Notes under the pieces: generated by a model
Seen by the model: only the letters and a program-made list of their open reading frames with translations
Databases searched by the model: none
Told to the model about the DNA's origin: nothing
NCBI GenBank assembly: GCA_964619585.1
Contig: CAZUCO010000003.1
Location: 1 to 64,000, forward strand
Direction of reading: 5' to 3'
DNA length: 64,000 nucleotides
DNA from: JASLCR01 sp964619585
GTDB lineage: Bacteria; Patescibacteriota; Saccharimonadia; Saccharimonadales; Saccharimonadaceae
Program-made: the position numbers and the translations under genes
In this document: piece after piece, positions 22,900 through 30,918 of the stretch
Layout of the letters: each line of letters begins with the position of its first letter
Numbering within the stretch: the stretch's first letter is position 1

Positions 22900-24741
22900 C
22901 TAGCTCAGACCAACCAGATATCTCGCTAGGTCATCGAGTGCTACTTTTTCCTCGCCACTCTGTGTGCGAACACTCACTTCTCTGGCTTCTTTATCTTTTG
23001 GACCGACAATGAGCTGAACTGGGATCTTCATAGCTGTTGCTTCTCGGATCTTTTTGCCCAGACTTTCGTTACGATCATCCGTTGTAAATCGTACTTCGTT
23101 ATATTTCACCGGCTTCATCAAGATTAGCTCTGATAATATCGATGTTATTTCTTCAACATACTCCATAACGGTGTCGTTGATCGTCAGAATGCGAAGCTGC
23201 TCTGGCGCCAGCCAGAATGGGAACCAGCCACCGGTATGTTCGATAAATACTGACAAAAATCGCTCAATTGAGCCAAGCAGTGCCGAGTGAACCATCACAG
23301 GAATCTTCTTCTCACCATCCTCGCCAGTATACTCAAGCCCGAAACGTTCAGGCTGCACGAAGTCGATCTGGACCGTGGCAACCTGATGCTCACGGCCAAT
23401 TGCATCTGTTGCCATGAAATCAATCTTCGGGCCATAGAATGCAGCCTCACCTTCTTCTTCAAAATACTCGAGTCCGTTCTTCACTACCGCATCTTTCAGC
23501 TGAGTCTGCGCGGACTGCCATAAATCAAGCTCGCCAAGATATGCATCTGAATCGTCACGATAACTTAGTCGCACACGGAGCTTCATATCAAGCAAATTAT
23601 AGAGCTCGCCTGCAGCGGCCAAGAGTCCGTCAACCTCATCAGCAATCTGATCTGGTCTACAGAAGACATGACTATCGTCTTGAGTCAAAGATCGCACACG
23701 ATTAAGCCCGCCAAGCTCGCCGGTTTTTTCATCACGATAATCGGTTGTGGTCTCGAGAAAACGAACCGGCATATCACGGTAGCTACGAGGCTTGCTAGCA
23801 AAAATCTGTGTATGATGCGGGCAGTTCATCGGCTTTAAGGCCATTTCATCGCTCGTTTCCTGACTCGTCACCAAAAACAGTTCATCACCAAACTTTGCCC
23901 AATGACCCGAAGTTTCATATAAATCCTTCTTAGTGATATGCGGTGTCCACACTGCCTCAAAGCCACGCGCTTTGCGTAGCTGATTTGAAAGTGCTGCTAC
24001 TTTTTCGCGCAGCACTGTGCCACGAGGGGTAAACATCGGCAGCCCTACACCTACTAATGGTGAAGTTGTGTATAGATCAAGCTCTTGACCCAACTTTCGG
24101 TGATCACGCTTCTTTGCCTCTTCAAGCATTGCGAGGTGTTCATCGAGCTCTTCTTGGGTTGCAAATGCTACACCATATAGTCGCTGCATTTGAGGATTCT
24201 TCTCATTGCCGCGCCAGTATGCACCAGCAACCCGCATCAGCTTGAAAGCCCCAACCTTCCCAGTCGACTCTGCGTGCGGACCACGACAAAGATCGGTGAA
24301 ATCTCCATCAGTATAAAATGACACGTCGACCATACTCTTTACTGGGTCATGTGCAGCGCCACTAATACCCGCCGGAAGCTCCATACCCATAACGGCCGCG
24401 TCTAGTTCGCTTGCGAGAGTCGTCCCTTCACGCTTAAGGTCATTGAGAAGTTCTACCTTATACAGCTGCCCTGCACCCTTCGCCCACTCGAGCGCATCAT
24501 CAATCGGTTTCTCGCTACGCTCAAATGCATAGTCGGCGGCGATAATCTTACGCATTTCTTTTTCAATCTTTTTGAAATCAGCTTCAGAGATCTTCGTCTC
24601 GCCGAGATCAATGTCATAGTAGAAACCATTTTCGACTACAGGACCAACACCAAACTTCGCCTCGGGCCAGAGATGCTGCACCGCCTGTGCGGTAATATGT
24701 GCCAAGCTATGTCGCATTGCATATAATTGCTCTTCGTTCAT
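22900..24741 (-). CDS. thrS: Threonyl-tRNA synthetase lacking TGS domain
   Basis: 613 aa. Charges tRNA-Thr. The protein begins directly with the editing (N2) domain: HSLAH (HxxxH) near residue 11 and DLCRGPH near 150. The class II core has PMNCPHH-type motif 1/2 residues (MALKPMNCPHHTQIF) and motif 3 GGWFPFWLAPEQLRIL. A C-terminal anticodon domain follows. The N-terminal TGS domain of typical ThrS is missing, as in other reduced lineages. Expression is probably controlled by a T-box leader. First gene of an operon that continues through the nucleotidase, ATL and miaA. Confidence 0.96.
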   Translation of the reverse strand: MNEEQLYAMRHSLAHITAQAVQHLWPEAKFGVGPVVENGFYYDIDLGETKISEADFKKIEKEMRKIIAADYAFERSEKPIDDALEWAKGAGQLYKVELLNDLKREGTTLASELDAAVMGMELPAGISGAAHDPVKSMVDVSFYTDGDFTDLCRGPHAESTGKVGAFKLMRVAGAYWRGNEKNPQMQRLYGVAFATQEELDEHLAMLEEAKKRDHRKLGQELDLYTTSPLVGVGLPMFTPRGTVLREKVAALSNQLRKARGFEAVWTPHITKKDLYETSGHWAKFGDELFLVTSQETSDEMALKPMNCPHHTQIFASKPRSYRDMPVRFLETTTDYRDEKTGELGGLNRVRSLTQDDSHVFCRPDQIADEVDGLLAAAGELYNLLDMKLRVRLSYRDDSDAYLGELDLWQSAQTQLKDAVVKNGLEYFEEEGEAAFYGPKIDFMATDAIGREHQVATVQIDFVQPERFGLEYTGEDGEKKIPVMVHSALLGSIERFLSVFIEHTGGWFPFWLAPEQLRILTINDTVMEYVEEITSILSELILMKPVKYNEVRFTTDDRNESLGKKIREATAMKIPVQLIVGPKDKEAREVSVRTQSGEEKVALDDLARYLVGLS

Positions 24742-24910
24742 ATGAACCTCCTTTTAAATATAAAAAGCACGCATATCGTATTAGAACGTGCGTGCCTCGG
24801 GCCTCTAAACAGGCGGTTCCACCTTGGCTATTCTCTTACCGCATTCATTTATCGTCTGTCTGCGATCGCTCCGGACGTGCTCAGCGGATGGTTAGGCCGC
24901 GTCGTTGCTT
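24742..24910 (-). promoter_or_regulatory. T-box riboswitch leader of thrS
   Basis: The minus-strand leader contains the T-box sequence AAGGTGGAACCGC (24813-24825), the segment that pairs with the uncharged tRNA acceptor end. A terminator hairpin follows (24767-24795). Upstream, a compact GCGG...CCGC stem around CCTAACCAT offers ACC, a threonine codon, as the specifier. The leader is short (about 170 nt), suggesting a reduced stem I. It should let transcription continue when tRNA-Thr is uncharged. Confidence 0.85.
24762..24795 (-). terminator. T-box-controlled attenuator upstream of thrS
   Basis: A perfect GCACGCA/TGCGTGC stem (24789-24795 and 24767-24773) with an inner CGT/ACG pair, followed by UUUUU. 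It precedes the thrS ribosome-binding site AAGGAGG, so termination here would stop thrS expression. Confidence 0.85.
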
Positions 24911-24916
24911 ACCTAT

Positions 24917-24945
24917 ATAGTACAAAACCACCTCAGTTATTGCAA
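24917..24945 (-). promoter_or_regulatory. thrS operon promoter
   Basis: Minus strand: -35 TTGCAA (24940-24945), 17-nt spacer, -10 TACTAT (24917-24922). Start predicted near 24910. Confidence 0.7.
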
Positions 24946-24981
24946 CTACTGCCCCTGTTTGCTAGACTAAGATATGCATAC

Positions 24982-25058
24982 GGGCGATTAGCTCATTTGG
25001 CTAGAGCGCTTCATTGACGTTGAAGAGGTGAGAGGTTCGAATCCTCTATTGCCCACCA
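24982..25058 (+). tRNA. tRNA-Val (GAC)
   Basis: Acceptor GGGCGAT/ATTGCCC, D arm GCTC...GAGC, anticodon loop TTGACGT (anticodon GAC), T loop TTCGAAT, encoded CCA. A terminator follows. Confidence 0.96.
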
Positions 25059-25077
25059 GTATTGCTTATCAGATAGG

Positions 25078-25106
25078 GACACTCTGCACTGCAGGGTGTC
25101 TTTTTA
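25078..25106 (+). terminator. tRNA-Val terminator
   Basis: Stem GACAC...GTGTC extended by TGCA/TGCA pairing, followed by TTTTTAT. It lies 20 nt after the tRNA CCA. Confidence 0.85.
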
Positions 25107-25299
25107 TATGTCATTTCTGTAAATATAGGAAACCGTATTTAGACTGCATCGTCAGCAAGTCTTTTAGGATGCATGGAGCCCGTCCAACAGGGGTAAGTAT
25201 CACTTTTCCCACACGCCTTGCCTACTTTTCCACTTGTGTTTTTAGTCTTTATTCACGTGAATATTCATCTGATGATATATCTCTCAGCAGCATGTTCCA
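25107..25299. other. Gap without recognised feature
   Basis: About 190 nt between the tRNA-Val terminator and the promoter of the 44-aa gene. No supported open reading frame, tRNA or clear inverted repeat was seen. Confidence 0.5.
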
Positions 25300-25328
25300 T
25301 TGACAATTTATAACACTTATGCTAATAT
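25300..25328 (+). promoter_or_regulatory. Consensus promoter of the 44-aa gene
   Basis: -35 TTGACA (25300-25305), 17-nt spacer ending in TGC, -10 TAATAT (25323-25328). The ATG of the small gene begins 6 nt later, so transcription and translation should start at the same place. Confidence 0.8.
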
Positions 25329-25334
25329 GTAACT

Positions 25335-25469
25335 ATGTCCACAGAAGGAACAAACCACCACAAACAATCGAAGCTTTCTCAATTTAAGCTCGATTTCGAA
25401 TACAACCGTACCCTGCGCGACGAACGAAAGATTACTCGTCAACGCCGCGATGATGGTGCACGTAGTTAA
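25335..25469 (+). CDS. Small basic leaderless protein (44 aa), unrecognised
   Basis: 44 residues starting MSTEGTNHHKQSK and ending RRDDGARS. It is hydrophilic, with many Lys/Arg/Asp, and has no membrane or signal segment. It is supported as a gene by a near-perfect promoter 6 nt before the ATG and by an intrinsic terminator 45 nt after the stop, making a compact single-gene unit. The aromatic/basic centre (FKLDFEYNRTLRDERK) could bind nucleic acid or a protein partner; this is a guess. No Shine-Dalgarno. Confidence 0.65.
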   Translation: MSTEGTNHHKQSKLSQFKLDFEYNRTLRDERKITRQRRDDGARS

Positions 25470-25514
25470 CATATTTCCGAATTCGCCTACGAACCTTCTC
25501 CCTTAGATCAAGAA

Positions 25515-25555
25515 AAAAGAGATAAGGCTTAACCTAAGGCCCTATCTCTTTTTAG
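25515..25555 (+). terminator. Terminator of the 44-aa gene
   Basis: Stem AAAAAGAGATA with TATCTCTTTTT, loop containing AAGGC/GGCC. U run on the plus strand; the A-rich left flank also makes it usable by the convergent glycosyltransferase gene. Confidence 0.85.
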
Positions 25556-25596
25556 TTGCACAAACACGGCCTCCACCGACGAAAAAACGAGTATTT

Positions 25597-27261
25597 CTAT
25601 TTTTTGCGGAGAGCTAGGCGTCGCTTCTTCTTTTCTTTGAGCGCAACTGCAGTTGCCTTGTCTGTCACATCAAACACATTGAGGTATTTCCCAAGGAGGA
25701 GTCTCGTCTGCGAGGTATAAGCTGATGCAGAACTATATACAAGTGCAGTCACCGGCATCAGGACCCACTGGAGAAGCATACCAATCGTTCGTCGGCGTTT
25801 ATAGCGAGCAGGTCGTGGTGGCAACATCTTGAATGTCAAGAAAACAGTAATGACGAGTCCAATCATAGCAAACCGCTGCATTACCCCCATTACCTCTGGG
25901 AGTTGGCTAGCGGCAACACTACGACTTGCTTCAAAGTTGATTAACTGCGGAATCCAACCACCGAAGGTAATGAGTATCGGTATGCAAGCCAACGTAACAT
26001 GCCCATCAAGTAAACGTACGAATCTCGCGAAGCCAGCAAAGAACGGTATATTACGCCGGCGCGAAAATACATGAGAGCCAACATATGCCACGTCAGACGC
26101 ACCATACGCCCAACGCCGTAGCTGCACGAACTGAGCCTTAAGTGTCTTCTTGTACGTATCAGAAAGGACAGCATCCTGGTATATCGGCACAAAGATTGGC
26201 ATCACTTCATAATTACCGCCAAAGTAAAACCAGCTTCTCCAGTACTGATGGCCATCCTCGACGATTGTCCGGGTGCTCCAGAAGTTCATCTCGACAAGCG
26301 CATCCATCGGCTGAGAATGAGAGGCGAAGTTCCTCAAGGTGTGAGGCCGCATCGCACTAATGATATTCCAAAAAGAGTTACCGGTTGCAATGACACGCAT
26401 AGGAGCTGGCACATCCCAGATGTTATTGAGAAACAGCGATACTGGCTGGTACGATAAATGCTTTCGGTTGTCATGAACAATATACTCATAGGTAACGTAA
26501 TCAAAGTACGTTGCATGTGGCCGATTGTCGCTATCAAGCGTCGTCACAATAACATCTTTATACTGGATCTTGTTCTTATCGAGCCATCCTTGAAGGTATT
26601 TACCAGCATAGGTGATGTTACCGCCCTTACCTACTACCTCGTTTGGAATATTCTTGGGGTGTTGAACAATCTCAAACGCAAAGAATGTTGACCCGAATTC
26701 TTTTTTGAGTTTCTTTGCGTTCTCTGCCGTGGCTGGACCCCCTCGCTCCTCATACGCAAGCACCACAATAAGATGCTTATTGTCATAGGTTGTCTTCTTT
26801 ATTGTTTCTATCGTATCGTGAAGAATCTCATATGCCTCATTGTACGTTGCAATGATAACTGCATTGAATACCTCTGATGGTTTTGGGTAAGGATCAACAG
26901 AAGCCGTCATCAGTCGCAGGTTCTCACCATGACGACGGTACCAAGCATCACGAGGACGCGTCTTACTATAGTGAGTATACACTTCCTCAGGATTCTCAAG
27001 TTCTGCGAGCATGCTGCTCCATGCGACCTTCCCCGCCTCCACTACCTTTTTGCGACCCTTGATAGTATGAAAGGCGATGCCGCCCGCCTTAACGAGCACT
27101 GTAGTTGCAACGAGTAGTAAGTATACTGCCGCCCAAAGAGGATCGATAAGCGACAGTACAACGATCAAGATTACTGCTCCGTAACTGATCAATGCCGGCA
27201 GCATTTCAAGAAAGCGATATTGTCGCGTTCGTTTTCCCAGTGGTATCTCTATATCAATCAT
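25597..27261 (-). CDS. Membrane glycosyltransferase family 2 (cellulose-synthase-like)
   Basis: 554 aa. Two N-terminal helices (about 18-60), a cytoplasmic GT-A domain, then about four C-terminal helices. Catalytic pattern of processive GT2 enzymes: NAVIIATYNEAYE, TLDSDNRPH (DxD), VEDGHQYW (TED-like base) and QLRRW (QxxRW). It likely makes a polysaccharide and extrudes it across the membrane. The product is unknown. It pairs with the 125-aa membrane protein 8 nt upstream. Confidence 0.88.
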   Translation of the reverse strand: MIDIEIPLGKRTRQYRFLEMLPALISYGAVILIVVLSLIDPLWAAVYLLLVATTVLVKAGGIAFHTIKGRKKVVEAGKVAWSSMLAELENPEEVYTHYSKTRPRDAWYRRHGENLRLMTASVDPYPKPSEVFNAVIIATYNEAYEILHDTIETIKKTTYDNKHLIVVLAYEERGGPATAENAKKLKKEFGSTFFAFEIVQHPKNIPNEVVGKGGNITYAGKYLQGWLDKNKIQYKDVIVTTLDSDNRPHATYFDYVTYEYIVHDNRKHLSYQPVSLFLNNIWDVPAPMRVIATGNSFWNIISAMRPHTLRNFASHSQPMDALVEMNFWSTRTIVEDGHQYWRSWFYFGGNYEVMPIFVPIYQDAVLSDTYKKTLKAQFVQLRRWAYGASDVAYVGSHVFSRRRNIPFFAGFARFVRLLDGHVTLACIPILITFGGWIPQLINFEASRSVAASQLPEVMGVMQRFAMIGLVITVFLTFKMLPPRPARYKRRRTIGMLLQWVLMPVTALVYSSASAYTSQTRLLLGKYLNVFDVTDKATAVALKEKKKRRLALRKK

Positions 27262-27269
27262 TGATATAC

Positions 27270-27647
27270 CTACGAAAGAAATGCTATATCAAAAATCGAA
27301 TGGGTAATCATGAAAATAATGGCAAACATCAGAAATGTGAAATAACATAATGCCACCGCTAGTGAGCGCATGTTACGATCAAGCAACTTGGCCGTAGCAC
27401 CAATGTGAACTACCGCCATCACTGCCGCAAGCCCAATTAACAAGTAGAGCTGATACCACTTACTGCGATAAAATTGCACGTCACCAAATGATGTGTATCG
27501 TGTTGCTATCTGCACCTCAGTAGGAGTCACCGATAAGGCAACATAAATTGCGTAGGCAATAAAGACTACGATAATACCGATCGACAATGTCAGAAGTAAC
27601 TTATCTGATACAAGTGATCTTAAAACGTTGAGTGTACGTACTTTCAT
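27270..27647 (-). CDS. Small membrane protein upstream of GT2
   Basis: 125 aa, not recognised. Three hydrophobic segments at about 17-36, 67-86 and 98-118, with a ~30-residue extracytoplasmic-type loop after the first. It is tightly linked to the glycosyltransferase (8 nt), so it may be an accessory subunit. It starts 10 nt after tRNA-Thr on the same strand, and may be read from the tRNA promoter. Confidence 0.6.
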   Translation of the reverse strand: MKVRTLNVLRSLVSDKLLLTLSIGIIVVFIAYAIYVALSVTPTEVQIATRYTSFGDVQFYRSKWYQLYLLIGLAAVMAVVHIGATAKLLDRNMRSLAVALCYFTFLMFAIIFMITHSIFDIAFLS

Positions 27648-27657
27648 ATAATTTATT

Positions 27658-27733
27658 TGGAGCCGCTGACCGGGTTTGAACCGGTGACCTACGCTTTACG
27701 AAAGCGCCGCTCTACCAGCTGAGCTACAGCGGC
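27658..27733 (-). tRNA. tRNA-Thr (CGT)
   Basis: Acceptor GCCGCTG/CAGCGGC, D arm GCTC...GAGC, anticodon loop TTCGTAA (anticodon CGT), T loop TTCAAAC, discriminator T, encoded CCA. An extended -10 (TGC TATAAT) lies about 25 nt upstream. Confidence 0.95.
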
Positions 27734-27807
27734 ATCACATCCCTAAGGTAGATCACTCAATATTATAGCAGTATGAGAAGTGAATGAAAATGACCCCACG
27801 TATGCGG

Positions 27808-27836
27808 TTGCGCCAGGGGCGAATTTTTGCTATCAT
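27808..27836 (+). promoter_or_regulatory. tRNA-Asp promoter
   Basis: -35 TTGCGC (27808-27813), 17-nt spacer ending in TGC, -10 TATCAT (27831-27836), 21 nt before the tRNA. Confidence 0.65.
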
Positions 27837-27857
27837 ACCTTGAGTTGTGATCATTGT

Positions 27858-27934
27858 GCGCTCGTAGTGAAGTTGGCCTATCACGCCTCCCTGTCACGGA
27901 GGAGATCGCCGGTTCGAATCCGGTCGGGCGCGCC
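27858..27934 (+). tRNA. tRNA-Asp (GTC)
   Basis: Acceptor GCGCTCG/CGGGCGC, D arm GTGA...TCAC, anticodon loop CTGTCAC (anticodon GTC), T loop TTCGAAT, discriminator G, encoded CCA. Confidence 0.95.
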
Positions 27935-27950
27935 ACGAAATAATCACATC

Positions 27951-27979
27951 AAAATAACTCCGTCTTGGCGGAGTTATTT
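27951..27979. terminator. Bidirectional terminator, tRNA-Asp and sod
   Basis: AAATAACTCCG/CGGAGTTATTT stem with a 7-nt loop and T run. It lies between tRNA-Asp (plus) and the convergent superoxide dismutase gene. Confidence 0.9.
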
Positions 27980-28008
27980 TATATCTTTAGACTATTTAGA
28001 GTGAGAAA

Positions 28009-28611
28009 TTATTGCTGTCTGAATCGATCAGCAACAAAGTTCCAGTTGACGACATTCCACCATGCATTTACATAGTCATCCCGCTTGTTCTTGTAGTCAA
28101 GATAATACGCATGCTCCCAGACATCCAGTCCGAGAAGCGGTGCGGGCTTAGCTTGCATAATCGGAGTATCCTGATTTGCTGTTGTAATAATCTCCATATC
28201 GGGCTGAAGCCAGCACCATCCGCTACCAAACACAGCCAAAGATTTTGATGTAAATTCATCAACAAAACTCTGAAAGCTGCCATACTTATCAGTGATCGCA
28301 TCAGCAAGCTCCCCCGTAGGCTCGCCGCCGCCCTCGGGGCTCATCCATTGCCAGAATAGTGAATGATTATAGTGACCACCACCGTGGTTACGCACTGCCT
28401 GCTGAACATCGCTTGGAAGTGTGTCAATAGCGCCAAGTAGACTCTCTAGTGAACGCTCTTTAAGCGCTGGTGCCGCATCCATAGCAGCATTGAGCTTATC
28501 AACATACGTCTGATGATGCTTGCTGTGATGAAGTGTCATGATATCGGCACTGATATACTTCCCTAGTGCATCGTATCCATACTCAAGTGGCGGTAGTGTA
28601 AATTGACTCAT
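28009..28611 (-). CDS. sodA: Superoxide dismutase (Fe/Mn family)
   Basis: 200 aa, usual length. Converts superoxide to oxygen and hydrogen peroxide. Metal ligands are seen in HHSKHHQTYVD (His near 28), NHSLFWQWM (His near 83), and DVWEHAYYLDYKN (Asp and His near 163-167). The Fe/Mn choice cannot be settled from sequence alone. Its presence points to oxygen exposure. Good Shine-Dalgarno upstream; follows the foldase gene by about 18 nt. Confidence 0.94.
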   Translation of the reverse strand: MSQFTLPPLEYGYDALGKYISADIMTLHHSKHHQTYVDKLNAAMDAAPALKERSLESLLGAIDTLPSDVQQAVRNHGGGHYNHSLFWQWMSPEGGGEPTGELADAITDKYGSFQSFVDEFTSKSLAVFGSGWCWLQPDMEIITTANQDTPIMQAKPAPLLGLDVWEHAYYLDYKNKRDDYVNAWWNVVNWNFVADRFRQQ

Positions 28612-28629
28612 AGAACCTTCTCCCTTCTA

Positions 28630-29685
28630 TTAGCTTCCTTGTTTTGGGATCTCAATATATTCTTGCACCTTATGCTCAGCTTTTATCTTCTGTAGTGCTG
28701 CATTGAATTCAGATAGCCCCACCTTGATGTACTGGTAATTGACCTGTTGGTCATTTGCACCCAGTCGTTGTACGAAATAGTAGCCGTCACCAATTGTTGA
28801 CATAATCGCATCGGAAATCTGTCCATTCTTGAGAGTGAGAGCAGTCCGACTAAGCCCGTTATCATGGTTGTTTCGCGGCACCCAACCAGATGCACCGTAT
28901 TCAACCAGTTTGCCTTGCTTCTTAAACGCCGCAGCAACCTTTTCAAGAGAAACATTCTTTGCCTTCAGAGCGGTTGCGACTTCATCTTTGACAGCGCGAG
29001 CCTTAGTGTCCATTGCATATACTACTTTCTGACGAAGCAACGACTGGCCAAGAAGATGTCGCAGCTCATCTGAAGAATACCCAAGCACGCTCTCGGCTGA
29101 CGCCTCGTAGACATCCTCGCTCACCTCGCCAGTTGAGGTCTTACGAATATCGTCGACTACGGACTGAATCTCCTGATCACTTACGGAGATCTTGAGGCTG
29201 CGAGCTTGCTTCTCGGCAAAGCCGTCGGCAATCAACTCGTCCATCACCTGACGTTTATAGAAATTAAGCTGTGTTGTTTCATCATTGCCATTGAGCCCAA
29301 GCTGACCTTGATTGCGAAGCCATTGCTCAGTACTTCGGTACCGCATCAGATAGTCGCTATATCTAAGCGTCTCGCCGTCTACTGAACCAACAGGAAGTGG
29401 CAAGACCTTTGTGATCCGATAAACAAATTCACTTGTGTTGTGTGCCTTGTATAGTTGCCACCAGCCAAGCGCAGTTGTCACGATCAACGCAACAACACCA
29501 ATAATAATCGCATTGATAACCAGTCTATGTCGTACATACTGATGTGGGTATTTAAACTTCCTACCGCCAGCAAGGATACGCTCCCTATGTTCGGCAACAG
29601 TTTCATTGGTAATCCGGGCTGGACTCTCCTGGGGCTGATCGGTGCTTTTACGCCTCTGCTGAATTTTCTTCTTGAGTTTCTTCAT
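28630..29685 (-). CDS. Membrane-anchored peptidyl-prolyl isomerase / SurA-like foldase
   Basis: 351 aa from the chosen start, which has an AAGGGA Shine-Dalgarno. A basic cytoplasmic tail and one helix (about 55-78) are followed by an extracytoplasmic SurA/trigger-factor-like helical domain. A parvulin-like region (VEYGASGWVPRNN...ISDAIMSTIGDGYYFVQRLG) comes last. Probably assists folding of secreted proteins, as PrsA does in Gram-positives. The start overlaps the end of the upstream PH-domain gene by 38 nt. Confidence 0.8.
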   Translation of the reverse strand: MKKLKKKIQQRRKSTDQPQESPARITNETVAEHRERILAGGRKFKYPHQYVRHRLVINAIIIGVVALIVTTALGWWQLYKAHNTSEFVYRITKVLPLPVGSVDGETLRYSDYLMRYRSTEQWLRNQGQLGLNGNDETTQLNFYKRQVMDELIADGFAEKQARSLKISVSDQEIQSVVDDIRKTSTGEVSEDVYEASAESVLGYSSDELRHLLGQSLLRQKVVYAMDTKARAVKDEVATALKAKNVSLEKVAAAFKKQGKLVEYGASGWVPRNNHDNGLSRTALTLKNGQISDAIMSTIGDGYYFVQRLGANDQQVNYQYIKVGLSEFNAALQKIKAEHKVQEYIEIPKQGS

Positions 29686-30199
29686 GTGTCCCTTGTTTAT
29701 CAATTGCTTTTAACACTGCATCTTGGAGCATGTTGTATGTTTTATCTGGATGTTCTACTTTATGGATGACAAGATCACCTACAAATGTCTGGATAACGAG
29801 GGTACCGTACCCAAAAATCTCTCCACTAAAACCAGGTATATTATAGCTTATGTTTTGGATTTTAGCGAGGCGAAGCTCCACGACATCCTTCCCAAAGAAG
29901 CCACGCTGCGTCACTTGGCGTAGCCGCTCATCTGTCACAATATAAATAGTGAAATACCACATGATGAAGTGATAAGAGAAGATCAGCAGGCCAACTCCAA
30001 GCCCAATCAAAGGCAACAGAAAGAGCTCCATCTTGTCCTGCCACACAAGAGGCGGTATCGACAAGACAGCGAATGGGATCAGCAGACCATAAAAGCCCTT
30101 TCGCATTGCAATGATGTGGCGCCGGAAAATGAATAGTAGTTCCTCGCCCTCTCTTTGGCCATCAAACTCGCCCTCTGCTTCTCGTACCCTTTTTCGCAT
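29648..30199 (-). CDS. PH-domain (bPH2/YdbS-like) membrane protein
   Basis: 183 aa from the ATG at 30199, which lies 9 nt after TATACT. Two adjacent hydrophobic segments (about 30-75) are followed by a bacterial PH domain (YIVTDERLRQVTQRGFFGKDVVELRLAKIQNI). This pattern is typical of YdbS/DUF304 proteins. Function in the family is poorly known; membrane or envelope roles are suspected. Coupled to the foldase gene by overlap. Confidence 0.8.
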   Translation of the reverse strand: MRKRVREAEGEFDGQREGEELLFIFRRHIIAMRKGFYGLLIPFAVLSIPPLVWQDKMELFLLPLIGLGVGLLIFSYHFIMWYFTIYIVTDERLRQVTQRGFFGKDVVELRLAKIQNISYNIPGFSGEIFGYGTLVIQTFVGDLVIHKVEHPDKTYNMLQDAVLKAIDKQGTHEETQEENSAEA

Positions 30200-30254
30200 T
30201 GTGCTACTAGTATACAATATCAAGGTAAGGTCCGCTTTTTCTTACCTACAATAT

Positions 30255-30331
30255 GCCTCGGTAGCTCAATTGGATAGAGCAGTTCCGTCCTAAGGAAAAG
30301 GTTGCAGGTTCGACTCCTGCCCGGGGTACCA
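30255..30331 (+). tRNA. tRNA-Arg (CCT)
   Basis: Acceptor GCCTCGG/CCGGGGT (first pair G-U), D arm GCTC...GAGC, anticodon loop GTCCTAA (anticodon CCT), T loop TTCGACT, encoded CCA. The top pair of the anticodon stem is a G-A mismatch. Reads AGG. Confidence 0.94.
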
Positions 30332-30334
30332 AAT

Positions 30335-30365
30335 AAATAACTCCACGGTTACGTGGAGTTATTTT
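30335..30365. terminator. Bidirectional terminator, tRNA-Arg and ndk
   Basis: AATAACTCCACG/CGTGGAGTTATT stem with a 4-nt loop and flanking A/T runs, between tRNA-Arg and the convergent ndk. Confidence 0.9.
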
Positions 30366-30379
30366 ATCGTTAAACCCGA

Positions 30380-30889
30380 CTACCTCGTGAACTTCTCGTG
30401 AAGTGCCTCGTAGTCATATAGCTCACTGTCTGAGAACCAGTGACCAATCTCCTGCTCTGCCTCCTTTGGATCACCTGATGCATGGATGAGATTCGGAATC
30501 CCCTTACCTTCCGTGTCGGCGTAACCATAGCTCATATGACTGAAGTCACCACGGATCGTACCTGGTGCTGATGATTTCGGCTCTGTACTACCAACAAGTT
30601 TCCGGACAAGACTCACCGCTTCGACGCCCTCAAACACCATTGCAATAACTGGACCACCATTCATCATGTCGAGTGTGATATCAAAGATATGCTCACCTGC
30701 ACGTGTCTTCAATTTACCGATTTCCTCGTAGTGCTTCTCGTAGTGGCCACGCTCTGGTGCAAGCATCTTGGTGCCAACTATCCTTAGTCCGACTTTCTCA
30801 AAGCGTGTCAGAATCTCACCAACCAAGCCGCGCTGCATAGCGTCAGGTTTAAACAATACTAAAGTCTGCTCGAGGTTTTGTTTGCTCAT
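30380..30889 (-). CDS. ndk: Nucleoside diphosphate kinase
   Basis: 169 aa, slightly longer than the ~140-aa bacterial norm because of an insert near residues 90-120. Transfers phosphate from NTPs to NDPs through a phospho-histidine. The active site NLIHASG is intact, and LVLFKPDAMQRGLVG marks the N-terminus. Shine-Dalgarno AAGGAGA. Confidence 0.94.
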   Translation of the reverse strand: MSKQNLEQTLVLFKPDAMQRGLVGEILTRFEKVGLRIVGTKMLAPERGHYEKHYEEIGKLKTRAGEHIFDITLDMMNGGPVIAMVFEGVEAVSLVRKLVGSTEPKSSAPGTIRGDFSHMSYGYADTEGKGIPNLIHASGDPKEAEQEIGHWFSDSELYDYEALHEKFTR

Positions 30890-30918
30890 AGTTCTCCTTA
30901 AATTATCTCAGCTTCTTC

